Below are positions 1-10,895 of a stretch of 64,000 nucleotides of DNA, in pieces (within the stretch, counting starts at the first letter, position 1; the number at the start of each line of letters is the position of its first letter). The position numbers and the translations under genes are program-made. The notes below the pieces were generated by a model, which ran no database searches, was not told where the DNA came from, and saw only the letters and a program-made list of their open reading frames with translations. This DNA comes from Bugulina stolonifera (lineage: Eukaryota; Bryozoa; Gymnolaemata; Cheilostomatida; Bugulidae). The stretch spans positions 17,494,501 through 17,558,500 of the forward strand of contig OW285190.1 of the NCBI GenBank assembly GCA_935421135.1, written 5' to 3'.

Positions 1-1254
1 CCTGGCGTGTCGATTGTAAATGCTGCTGTCGATGACCTGCTTATGCCCGTTGTATTTGAGATATACAGAGTAGGGGTCAATAACTCTACTAAAGTCGGCA
101 GCATGAGTCTGAGTGTTTACCAAGTCTCTCAACTGAATCATGCTTGAGATGACAGGCTTCCTTTGAATTCTCTCAGCACGTTCTGACTCCCCTTTTTCTT
201 CTCGTTGTCTGCCATCTTTAATTCTTGGCAGCTTCTTACGAGGCTTCTCAAGGTTACCTGTTTGCTTAGTGTGTTTGTTTAGGCTGCTCAATTTCTTGCT
301 ATAAGAGTTGTTCATGTCCAAAGCAGGTAATTTTGTTTGTATTCTGCGTACTCCCTGTTTATTGTCCGATATTGTTTCGTCATTTAAGACCGATATATCA
401 GAGTCAGCATACCAGACATTGTCAGTTGCACAGCCATTTGTTTGTGTGGGTGCAGATTCTTCGCCTAAACTGTCAATTGGCAGTGTTCCATCACTGAGAG
501 AGAAATACTCCCTATGATCCATTGATCGGTTCCCCCGACCATATGGACCGTAATGTGTCTGTGGATTTGAAGAAACTGTTAATGAGATGTTTGAGTTGAG
601 TTTTTGATGAGATTCGGTAGTATTCTGAAGAGGTTCTAAATGACTTCGGTGTACTGGCCTTCCTACGAAGGGTTCGCTAACTTTACCGTTGTGTCTTTCT
701 GGTGCACTTTGGCTCTCTATTGGCGCTGGGTACATCTCTGTCTCCGTTTCCAATTTTGTTACCCGATTCTCATTACTAGAAATGAAACACATTTTTACTT
801 TGTTCAACTTTTTGAAATGTCTCTTTGACTTGGGCCATCCACTTGGATAGAAGGTTTTCTGTCTTTGTATCTCACCAAGTAGCTCCTCATCTCTGTTATG
901 ATACACATTAGCCACTGTTGTTGCTGAGCTGGGAATTTTTATGGTATGCTCTTCCGTTTTTGTCTGCTCTTTACCTGATTGAGAACTGCCGACATTGGTC
1001 CTTGACCCTAACGGTGGTAGTGGTTGTGGCCTATCTAAATAACTTCGTCTCAAAGTGTCTAACTCATGCTTAGCTTGTTCGAAGTTAGAACTGGACTCTC
1101 CTAATAAACTCCGATACGGTGCCTTTACGTGAGACTGTAGAACTTTGATACTCAATTTCTTTGGGAATCTGTTCTTTACAATGAGAAGGAAACGCTCATC
1201 TCCTTCTAGACTTGCGCACTGGAACTGGGCAGGAAATCTCTGGTCAGATACCAT
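1..1254 (-). CDS. Unrecognised protein, 5' part (runs off left edge)
   Basis: On the minus strand the frame is open from an ATG at 1254 to base 1, 418 codons with no stop. It is therefore the 5' part of a gene whose 3' end lies outside the window. The product is hydrophilic and looks largely disordered, rich in Ser, Gln, Lys, Arg and Asn. A proline cluster (PQPLPPLG) lies near residue 80 and a strongly basic stretch (KKLPRIKDGRQREEK) near residue 335. The last part in the window (DPYSVYLKYNGHK) looks more folded. I see no signal peptide, membrane segment or known domain. The next in-frame codon upstream of the ATG does not extend the frame meaningfully, and the DNA beyond is AT-rich, so this start is preferred. 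It could be the first large exon of a longer scaffold-type protein. Function unknown; coding status is fairly sure from the length of the open frame in AT-rich DNA. Confidence 0.7.
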   Translation of the reverse strand, partial: MVSDQRFPAQFQCASLEGDERFLLIVKNRFPKKLSIKVLQSHVKAPYRSLLGESSSNFEQAKHELDTLRRSYLDRPQPLPPLGSRTNVGSSQSGKEQTKTEEHTIKIPSSATTVANVYHNRDEELLGEIQRQKTFYPSGWPKSKRHFKKLNKVKMCFISSNENRVTKLETETEMYPAPIESQSAPERHNGKVSEPFVGRPVHRSHLEPLQNTTESHQKLNSNISLTVSSNPQTHYGPYGRGNRSMDHREYFSLSDGTLPIDSLGEESAPTQTNGCATDNVWYADSDISVLNDETISDNKQGVRRIQTKLPALDMNNSYSKKLSSLNKHTKQTGNLEKPRKKLPRIKDGRQREEKGESERAERIQRKPVISSMIQLRDLVNTQTHAADFSRVIDPYSVYLKYNGHKQVIDSSIYNRHAR

Positions 1255-2812
1255 GGCTGAAATCAAGTTTGAAATCATTAGTGATGCTAGATGAATAATA
1301 TAACGTAATAGTTATGCATTTTACTTCTAAAACGGTTCACATACCAAACAGCCTACTTTTAGAATCAATCTGTCTTTGACATCTACATGTTTTGCTATCC
1401 CAGCATACACCAACACATCGAGTGGTCTAGGTCATTACCTGGCTATATTTGCATCCTTCCGTTCCGTAATGCCGGCTTTGTGAGGTCTCACTAGAAAATG
1501 TACTGATTCTCATATCTGATGAGCTATTGATTTTATTTCTTTTTAAATATTAAATATTAATTATTTAGTTCAAGATCCTTTGAAATCCAATGGCAGCTTT
1601 AAGCAACTGCAGGTAATTAGTTGAAGCAGGTATTACATTACAATCTCTCATGCACATAAACTATGGACAGTGTTAGAGAACAAATAGATTCTACTCAATA
1701 AAACACATGGTAAAGATAGCCATGGTGGTTATATACACGGTTATACCTCCCTGGTAATAAGCTAATGTGCTTGTTTTACTTTTAACCACAATTTCTACAT
1801 GCATGTCTTGTCATGTGAAATTTTTTAACAAAAAAATTGAGTATCAAACTTCACCTCTACTGACACTAACTGAATCGAGATACAAAAGTTATAAACTTGC
1901 TGCAATCTCTGTAAAATGAAACACTGGAAATATTTTCTCCAGCATTTCAACACACATTTGGTTGCAACTCCTACTCCAATTTTGCTTAATAGCTGCGGTC
2001 TAATTTGTAGAAATATAGTCTAATACGCACCTACACAATCATATCCAAGTCCCACATGATTGTGTTTGTTCAGCTTTCGTTTACAGAAATGGCGAGGGTA
2101 AATATTCCTTCACTCATATCAGAATTTATCATATAAACTTAATGAATATATAATAAGTAGGTCTATACATGTATATAATGAACGTACACCCTCTGTTTAG
2201 CCTACTCTGTAAAGTAAAATAATAAGTCGTGCCTACTTTAGCAAATTATATCAAAGAATTAAATACGCTTACCTTTACTGCTTACTTGTAATACTCATGT
2301 CGAAATGGTGTTGTATATGAAGCGCTGCCTACTTGTATAGATTACATAACACATGTATGTATGCTGCCACAGTCTATTCACTTCTCTTAATGAAAGAGCA
2401 TGGCACTTTATATTCAAGTATTTTATTGTCAAACAAATGCATTCAGTGTAACATGAATCAGGTGATGACGTAGTGATTGATTGGAATATAAATCCCATAC
2501 TGATAAATCATAGAATAATATACATGTACTCACTGATGTTATAATAATTATAATTGATCGTGTATGCATAAATGTAAATAAAGTTTCCCATTGTTTACAC
2601 TCTGTTTAGGTATATTATTATGATGTGTTTATAATATAATGGTATATACACGGGTTGTATTGATTGTGTTACTCTCACTAAATGATGCTACATCAAGTTT
2701 ATAATATTATAATAACAATCAAAGAATAGCTCACTGGTATTTGGGTTATTAATTTTAACACAACACCCGCCACCCCCACCACCACCTGCACATTCTCCAT
2801 ATATGTTCGTAT
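1255..2812. other. Intergenic, AT-rich, no gene seen
   Basis: This stretch holds AT-rich sequence with scattered ATATAT/TACATGT runs, and a short CA/CCACC-rich tract just before the LTR at 2813. It should contain the promoter of the minus-strand gene starting at 1254, but I see no convincing TATA box at a usual distance. No supported coding exon. Confidence 0.6.
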
Positions 2813-3476
2813 TGTAATGGTACGCCCAGTCGTATCTTACATCTGACACTCATTCTTGTGTGCACAAACCTGTATATATCTGCTTGTACTTACTCCTATA
2901 TTATTGTATATAGTTGCATGATTATTACTAAGTCTTTTAATGCCTTTTATACCCATGTACAGAGGCCCGACCTCTCAGAATCCATTGATATTCATTTTGT
3001 ACATGAATTGGACCATTATAAGCAACTTTTGTAGAACCCGACCTATTTTTGGTCGGCCGTCGGGCTTCCGGCGGCCATCTTGTTGCGCAACTTCCGGACG
3101 ACCTCACGTCGTCTTTTCCCGACACTACGTCGGCCGGAAGTCCTTATACTATATAAAGGGCATTGTTTCACTGTTCATTGTCTCAGTCTTCACTTGGCTT
3201 TCAATAAAGACACATCTATACTTGATACAGAGACTTTCACTTGCTTTTGTCAGGTCATTCGCTTAGCGAACCGCCTACTAGGTCGGATCACTCTCTTTCA
3301 AAGTATAGTCTGAAGGTCAGACTTGGGACCAGATGGGTCGTCTCTGGTAGTTATTGGGCTACTGAGACCGCTCGATCTTTCATGTAATGCGAAGTCCTAT
3401 TACCACTCATAGGCACTTCATTTCTGGGTCGATAGTCGTCCAAGGACGACTGCACCAAATCACAGAAACCATTACA
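2813..3476 (+). repeat. Solo LTR, copy A (retrotransposon LTR)
   Basis: A 664-bp sequence with LTR ends TGTAATGGT...ACCATTACA. Inside are a TATA box (TATATAAAG, 3150-3158) and a polyadenylation signal (AATAAA, 3203-3208) about 50 bp downstream, in the order expected of an LTR. The same sequence recurs at 8213-8887 and 25301-25975, and more distantly at 38776-39557. The flanks are GTAT on the left and CAGTAT on the right, a 4-bp duplication offset by two bases. No internal retroviral region is attached, so it is a solo LTR. The ~108-codon open frames inside all copies are LTR sequence, not genes. Confidence 0.85.
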
Positions 3477-5399
3477 CAGTATTACTTTTTGATTGACTAG
3501 AATCATTGATGATCGGGTTTAGGTATGTTTATCATAAATGTAGCAATATAGATTTGGGCTTAATTTATGAAGATCAACCATATAATGGTGCGGCTCATAC
3601 AATCATACGACTGGCACTTCCACACTTCGCTATTCTCTAGTTTCAAGGTTGTTTGATCAGATAAAAATCCCCAGCTATTCCTAAAAAAATATCTAAGATT
3701 TCAGGTCCTAACTCTGTGACACTGGGACTTTCATTTTCTACTAATAAAATGTCAGTAGCTGCCATATTTTATTGTTGGAAGTGTTCCAATTCTCACATTG
3801 TATGTTAGATTGATAATGCAATTAGTTACATAATCACAAAAACAACATTACACTGATTTACTACCCTTAATTATATTGTGCATTGATTATATTATCAGAG
3901 TCTATTAGATTATCTGTAATAAACAATAACTGCTAATATTGCTGATTGGTTAGACATAAACAATAGGTTGGCATGACCCCCATCAGCGCTGCCGCAGCTG
4001 CTGACCTGCTCTCTACTACCCCCATCTATGTTCACTAAAGTATAAGCGCACATTCTTTAGGGCTTGGGGAATGAAAATGTTAAAAGCCAATCGATTAACC
4101 CACACCTTTAGGTTACTACGCTCCAAACCTCTAGTTATAGTGAATAAACTTTTCACAAAACGAAAGTCAGCTTTAGTTTTTGGATTTGTCGTAGAGGCAA
4201 GTTCACAGCAGTATTGCACTGGCCCAGTTTTGGCCAAAAAGCTAAACTTGCATGTAGATAATAGGCATTTTATTCCACGACCACAATGGTAAATGTAGTG
4301 TAACCGATAGCTTATCTAGAATTTCTAAGGTTTCCATGATGAAGTTGATCATCTTATACTACAGACTAATAAATTTCTAATTAGTTTTTTTTTCAATTAG
4401 AGATAAAAGGTGGAGAGGGCCTCGTAACACTAGTTTGTAAATATAAAGACTAATTTCTTATCAATCTGTCTATAATATCTTCATGTGATGTCACACCCAC
4501 CCAACCAATTGCCCCAATCACAGGAAAGATCCAAGTCTATGTAAATAATAAATAGCGTTGAGCCTAGAAGTTATGAAAACAAAATGTAGAAAAATTACAC
4601 AACATGGAAGGTATGATTAAGAGCAACAATAATTTGGTGTCATTGCTATAGAGCTGTAGAACTCGTAAACACAGCTCTATGTTCAACCAGATGATATTTA
4701 TTTAACAATTCAACAAGAAGGAATGATAGTTGTCTCCCCAATCACGTAACTTTTATATTTCCCAACAATGGGTTTTAGTTCAAAGATATTTACCAACTAT
4801 TCAATGTAAATTATATTATTAAGTTAGACAATACCATACTACGAGTAGCTGAACCACTAATAATAACCCCAAGTTGTTTGTTTTGTGTTAATTTTATCCA
4901 GTCTAACATGTCTTGATTCACAGCCATATTCTCACATTATAGACTGAGCTCTGATCACATACTGGTGAGTTTATATATTATTCATTATTTGGGCACTACC
5001 GGACGGATTCAGTGTTTCTCTCTGACTTGACAGTGAATCATCTGACCTTGTAAAGCATTCCCAGAGAGCATTGCTATTTAAAATGGAATGTTTGTTCCGA
5101 CTCTTAAACCCTCCATGTGGTACAGAAAAACACACTTGTTATAGGCTGTTCCATTCCTAGCTATATGGTCCCCAGATGTCTATATACTGTGATGATTGAA
5201 TAAATGACAAGGCATTTCATAACATGTTTATGATAACGGTTTGTTTACCATTGTAGAAATGAAAGTGAAGTAACATTCTATTACAGCAAGTGTATTGAAA
5301 CTTCTGTTGTCTTCATAGTTTTAATAAAATCCAGTGTCCATCTAAGGTATAGCTATGTTCTAATAGGTTCTAGAAGTTTATAAAAATCTGAAACACAAG
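3477..5399. other. Intergenic, upstream of the phosphatase gene
   Basis: AT-rich spacer. Overlapping 73-codon frames on both strands near 4016-4292 have no recognisable domain and no splice context, so I do not call a gene. The phosphatase promoter should lie in the last few hundred bases. TATAAAAATC at 5379-5388, about 20 bp before the ATG, is too close to be an obvious TATA box. Confidence 0.55.
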
Positions 5400-8300
5400 A
5401 TGGCGTCGATGAAGCAACCAACCGCCGGAGAGCTCAAAGCAATGAAGTCCAGTATGGGTCTAGACGATCTGGAAGAGATCAAGAGAAGGAGACGAGTCTC
5501 CACGAGTGCGGGTGGAGGTGGGTCCCTTGCCTCCCGTACTTTATCTTAGCTTTAGTTCATAGAGTACATTATTACCATGGACTTGTGGTAGGAACTAATC
5601 ATTCCACGTAATTATGCCGTCTGAATTATAAACCATTCATTGTACAATGTAAAATCGGGTGTCTTGTTATTCTACAACCAATTATCTCTCTGAGTCCACC
5701 TGCATTAGAACCTAAATACAACTTAAACATGCGTAGCACACCATCCTCTAATACTATAACTTTATTAGAATTTTCGCTTTTCACATGACGTTCATTTTGT
5801 ACCTGATATCTACCAAATACGCTGGTAGTACAATAATATGTGCACATAATATTACCTGTTGTACTGGTTACATGCTACTACTTATACAATGCACATGCTT
5901 GTAAATTGTGCTCCCTGTTCTAGCCTCTCTCAGAAGGAACGTTGAGTCGTATCAAACGTTGTCCGATATCCCTGCTACCTTTCAAAAGACCCTCAAGGTA
6001 AAATATATTGTCATCTGACAGTCTATAATCTAGTGTAGCATATAAGCATGCAATGCGATGGTTGTGAAATTCCCTGCTTGTACTTCCATTAGGCTCCAAG
6101 CTATCCAGTAGTAGGCATACTTTACTCAGCAGCACCAGTAGAGTTGTCCAAACATGGTACAAATTTACATGTGTTTATATCAGATGCATTGATCATCTAT
6201 AATATTATTAATAGAAACTATTTAAAATGACAAAACTACTGCTGCTTTGCCACGTCTTTGCGCTCACAAATCCCTCTCCTTTCTAAAATTGTTTAGATCT
6301 GAAATATATTTTCAATTTAGACCTTGATCAGTGTTAATGAGACCAATAAAGTCTCCACTATTAGTTCCTTCATTATATTTTAGGAAGATAAAGAAAAGCA
6401 GATAGCCTCAGCTCTCGCCTCAACAGGCGGTAGTGGTAGTCAGCCAGCATATGGCCCCCTAGCCAGTCTCTACTCTGGTAAGACGATCCAGCAGTTGGTA
6501 GATAAGTGTGTAACTCAGGGCAGGACTGGACTTATAGATGAATACTATGATATCAAGTCATCTGAACCCGCTATGGACTTTAAGACAGCTAGGTACGTGC
6601 TTAACAGAGTAGTAATGGTGAACTGAGTTCTAGACTACTTCATCAATGTAGCAGCAGGTCTATCTCATAAGAGGTCATTGGGGCAGGCAGAACCCAAGAC
6701 TCCTGTAACTCTTATTTTCAATTGGTTTTTGGTGATGATGAGATTACTAATCTATATATTATAGATACTCGATCAACATCTCCCGTCAATGTCAGTCTGC
6801 ACTCAATAAAAAACCAATTTACAAGTACATCTGCACATAGGCTACATGTAGACGTCGTAACATCGTTATAAACAGGTGTATAATTATTGTGGAGTATGTA
6901 TGTATGTCATTGTGACGTTTTTCGTTTCTTTATAGAGCACCTGAGAATTTTGCTAAGAATCGGTACGCAGACGTACTGTGTCTAGAGGTTACTAGGGTGG
7001 TGTTGAAGGGCGAACCCTATGAGTCTAACTACATCAACGCTAACTTTGTGGATGGGTTTGACCACAAGAAGGCGTACATATCTACTCAAGGACCTCTAGA
7101 GCATACGGTCAACGATCAGTGGAAACTCATGTTTCAAGAGAGTGTTAGGGTTATCGTCATGACAACAAAGTAAGTATCTTTTCTAGGTTACCGGGTGGGG
7201 TTTATGGGTCATAGATGTAGTTCGTATCTCAGTATATGTCCATTACATGAATAGCTATAGTCACCTTATGTTTTGTTACCGCCATTGTTACCACTAGGTC
7301 GGACACCCTTTTATTATTTTCCGAAACTGTTGTACATGTATATTATTTGGCCTCCTGTTTAATATGGAGTCCTGTCACGTTCTCTTCTATCTCTACTCGT
7401 ATTTCAGACTGGCAGAAAGAGGCAAGATAAAGTGTGATGCTTACTGGCCGCTGGAGCCCCTCGAGACTGTAGACTATGGAAAGATAAAGGTAGTCAACCT
7501 CGGTATCGCTAACAAGGGGGACTATCAGATCACCCTGCTTGAGGCTACACACAGGGAGGTCAGTGGGCTATGGATTGTACATGTGATACTTATAATTATG
7601 CAGTTTATAGATGCTATATAATACATAGTACATAATTATACGGTGTGTACATGGTACATACAATGTATTATACGGTGCATTCAGGATAGTGCATTGCTGC
7701 TGTGTTGGGGTGTTGGCCACTTAGATTGTACCTAGCTATTTTAGAATCATAGATCTATTGGGATGATGCATGGCGCATGCTGATTGGACGCTCTAGGTTT
7801 ATGAACATTGTAAGGAGTTGTCCTCTCTCATCTTGACAACTGTATTGGAAGAGGACAACTTCTAGTTACAGTCTATCACTGTCTATTATACTTTTATGTT
7901 GTTGTGATGCATATCATTTCATATCACTCTCAGACTGGAGAGGTAAGAAAAATGAAGCACTTCCTGTTTCTAAGCTGGCCAGATTACGGAGTTCCACCAG
8001 ATGCCAACGGATTTCTGAAGTTCCTGTTTCACGTGCGGAAGGCCCAGCATGAGTTTACTAAAGCCCTAGAGTGGAAGGTGAGGTCTAGGTCATGTGTGTA
8101 CATGCACATACATGTATATGTACAATGTATACTCACAGACATCTAAATATGTGTGTCATATACAGTACATGTAAACACCTAGGTCTGTGTATACATGCAC
8201 ATAGATATATATTGTAATGGTTTCTGTGATTTGGTGCGGTCGTCCTTGGACGACTACCGACCCAGAATTGAAGTGCCTATGAGTGGTGCTAGGACTTCGC

Positions 8301-10056
8301 ATTACATGAAAGATCGAGCGGTCTCAGTAGCCCAATAACTACCAGAGACGACCCATCTGGTCCCAAGTCTGACCTTCAGACTATACTTTGAAAGAGAGTG
8401 ATCCGACCTAGTAGGCGGTTCGCTAAGCGAATGACCTGACAAAAGGAAGTGAAAGTCTCTGTATCAAGTATAGATGTGTCTTTATTGAAAGCCAAGTGAA
8501 GACTGAGACAATGAACAGTGAAACAATGCCCTTTATATAGTATAAGGACTTCCGTCCGACGTAGTGTCGGGAAAAGACGACGTAAGGTCGTCCGGAAGTT
8601 GCGCAACAACATGGCCGCCGGAAGCCCGACGGCCGACCCAAAATAGGTCGGGTTCTACAAAAGTTGCTTATAATGGTCCAATTCATGTACAAAATGAATA
8701 TCAATGGATTCTGAGAGGTCGGGCCTCTGTACATGGGTATAAAAGGCATTAAAAGACTTAGTAATAATTATACAAGTATATACGATAATATAGGAGTTAC
8801 ATAGAGTAAAATACAAGCAGATATATGCATGTATGTGCACACAATAATGAGTGTCAGGTGTAAGAGACGACTGTGCGTACCATTACAATATTATATGTAT
8901 ACTCATAGACATCTAAGTTTGTGTGTCATATACAGTACATCTAAACACCTAGGTCTGTGTATACATGTACATGTATACGCAACAAGGTTGTAGCTAGTTC
9001 TGGTCACCCATAACAAATGCAATCTCTTCATACAGACCAACATGTAAGCTCTATGTACATGACTTGTATATACACTGTAGAATATTATATATGCAATAGG
9101 CATTATTAAAGTTATCCTCTCTCTTCACTATCCTGATATGCCATGTGTGTTATATTGTGAGTTGTCCTACCTTTATAATATTATATATAATATGCTTATA
9201 CTTGTGCATGAATCTATACCACAGTGTACATGTATGTTGTGTATACCACAGTGTACATGTATATTGTGTATACCACAGTGTACATATATGTTGTGTAATC
9301 TATACCACAGTGTACATGTATATTGTGTAATCTCTACCACAGTGTACATGTATATTGTGTAATCTCTACCACAGTGTACATGCATGTTGCGTATACCACA
9401 GTGTACATGTATGTTGTGTATACCACAGTGTACATGTATGTTGCGTATACCATAAACATAGCTTTACATCTGAGCATATATTTGACAGTAGAATGCATTA
9501 TGTTTTAGCCACACCCACGAGGTCCGCCCGTTGTAGTACATTGCAGTGCTGGCATTGGAAGAACCGGTAAGTTATACACACTTCCTCCTCTCCCTTCCCC
9601 ATGCTGCGAAGCTGGTAACAAACTAGGGCTATATAATTATACAGTGCGAGTCTCTCTAGCCCTAGAATCTGGTTCTTAGTCTAAAGTATAATAGACAATC
9701 AACATTTCTATATTAATACATTTGCATTCTAGTAACTGCTATTGAGACCAATGCTTATTATAGCGTCTATATTTTGGAGTTATCTGCCCTTACCACCTCA
9801 CTCTCGCATAGGAACATTCTCTGCTGTAGGTACATTCATAGCAATAGACATATCCATATACATGTTTGATGCCACGGCTAAAACGAACATTGAGAAGATT
9901 GTGAGAAATATCCGTAAGCAGAGAGCGTTCAGTATTCAGATGCCTGACCAGTACCTGTTCTGTCACTTGGCTCTCGTGCAGTACGCTATTAAGATGGGCA
10001 AACTGAAGAATACAGTAGACCTTCAGTCCATCCTCTTTACTGAGGATACAAAGTGA
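5400..10056 (+). CDS. Protein tyrosine phosphatase, non-receptor type, single catalytic domain
   Basis: Predicted to remove phosphate from phosphotyrosine. Exons: 5400-5517, 5924-5997, 6384-6592, 6936-7169, 7408-7558, 7934-8077, 9509-9566, 9812-10056; 1233 nt, 410 aa, all joins in phase. The first ~130 residues hold a basic patch (KRRRRVSTS) and no recognised domain. Residues ~135-400 are a classical PTP domain: KNRY loop (141-144), NYINANF, AYISTQGP, WPD loop with acid Asp279, signature HCSAGIGRTG with nucleophile Cys322 and Arg328, and Q-loop Gln372/Gln376 (QMPDQY). All catalytic residues are present. There is no signal peptide or membrane segment, so it is probably cytosolic. Intron 6 (1.4 kb) carries an antisense solo LTR and a minisatellite; the last intron splits the glycine after the signature threonine. 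The next gene downstream, same strand, is a receptor with a tyrosine-rich tail. Exact subfamily not assigned. Confidence 0.9.
8213..8887 (-). repeat. Solo LTR, copy B, in phosphatase intron 6
   Basis: A 675-bp minus-strand copy of the LTR at 2813-3476, with the same TG...CA ends (TGTAATGGT inverted at the two ends). Flanking bases on both sides are ATAT, consistent with a 4-bp target-site duplication. It lies antisense to the phosphatase, inside intron 6. Confidence 0.87.
9217..9453 (+). repeat. Minisatellite, ~27-33 bp units
   Basis: About eight units of the type TACCACAGTGTACATGTATG followed by TTGTGTA, with two slightly different unit lengths interspersed. It lies in phosphatase intron 6 just upstream of the exon carrying the catalytic cysteine. 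Long open frames here on both strands are produced by the repeat. Confidence 0.85.
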
Positions 10057-10895
10057 TGTCATACCTAGTGATTTCATACCTAGTGATGTCATACCAAGTA
10101 CTTCTGGTATCTCTATAATTCTGCCATCTCAGTAATTGGTTTACAGAGTTGGCATTAGCATAACCAGGGGCTATTGTCAGAGACTCGTGGGTTCTAGTTA
10201 TCACATTGCTTTTTTGCTTAAAAAATTGATTAAAAGTGCAATAAAATGGCAATATTTGACATAAAACTAACGGTTCATTACTAATTTACTGCTTCATAGG
10301 TAAGGATTGCTTTACATGGTTTAGCCGTAGTGAGCAGAGAATATAAACATAACAATATATACAACACAGAAACTCAATGTGTTGATATTGTGAGTATAAT
10401 GTGTTGTGTTTACTACTACGTGATGTGTGTAATATGTTGGGTGTGTGGGTAATACAACTACAAGTATAATGTGCATGTAGTGTGTTTACAGCTATACAGC
10501 CCATGTCTCTATGGAGTTATGTGCTCACTGCTATTATTATCTCAGATTACTAGAGTCTAATTGTTACTGTAAGCTTGAATGTGAGCTATAGTAAACACTA
10601 CTCCATCATTGTGTAAACAACCAGACATGTTCTTAACTGCCATATTTGTTTAAATTAATATCTCTTATAAATAGACCAATTTCCCTTTTATTATGACTGG
10701 TTCTCGTTACATAATGATTTCCCTTTCATCAGGACTGCAACGTAGCTGGCATATGTAGGGACATTTATTCAAAATTGTTTTACTTTGTGAACAGCCATAG
10801 CAACACCCCTTTCTAACTCATTATTTTTACACTAAGAACCTTATTCAGTCAACTCGCAGTCTCAGGGAAGTATAAAGATCATCTACTCTGCCAGC
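10057..10895. other. Intergenic between phosphatase and F5/8C receptor
   Basis: Starts with a short tandem duplication of a GATGTCATACCTAGT-type unit right after the phosphatase stop. The rest is AT-rich with no supported exon. An AATAAAATGG at 10231-10240 could be the phosphatase polyadenylation signal. Confidence 0.5.

Noticed and set aside
2940..3266. 108-codon frame (also at 8423-8749 and 25511-25837) as a conserved gene
   Set aside because: Its conservation is explained by the solo LTR copies; the frame spans the LTR's TATA box and polyA signal and has no domain.
4016..4292. Overlapping 73-codon frames on both strands as a small gene
   Set aside because: No recognisable domain, no splice partners, no conservation to test within the window.
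9173..9570. Several 60-74-codon frames rich in Cys, His, Tyr
   Set aside because: Produced by the TACATGTA minisatellite in the phosphatase intron.
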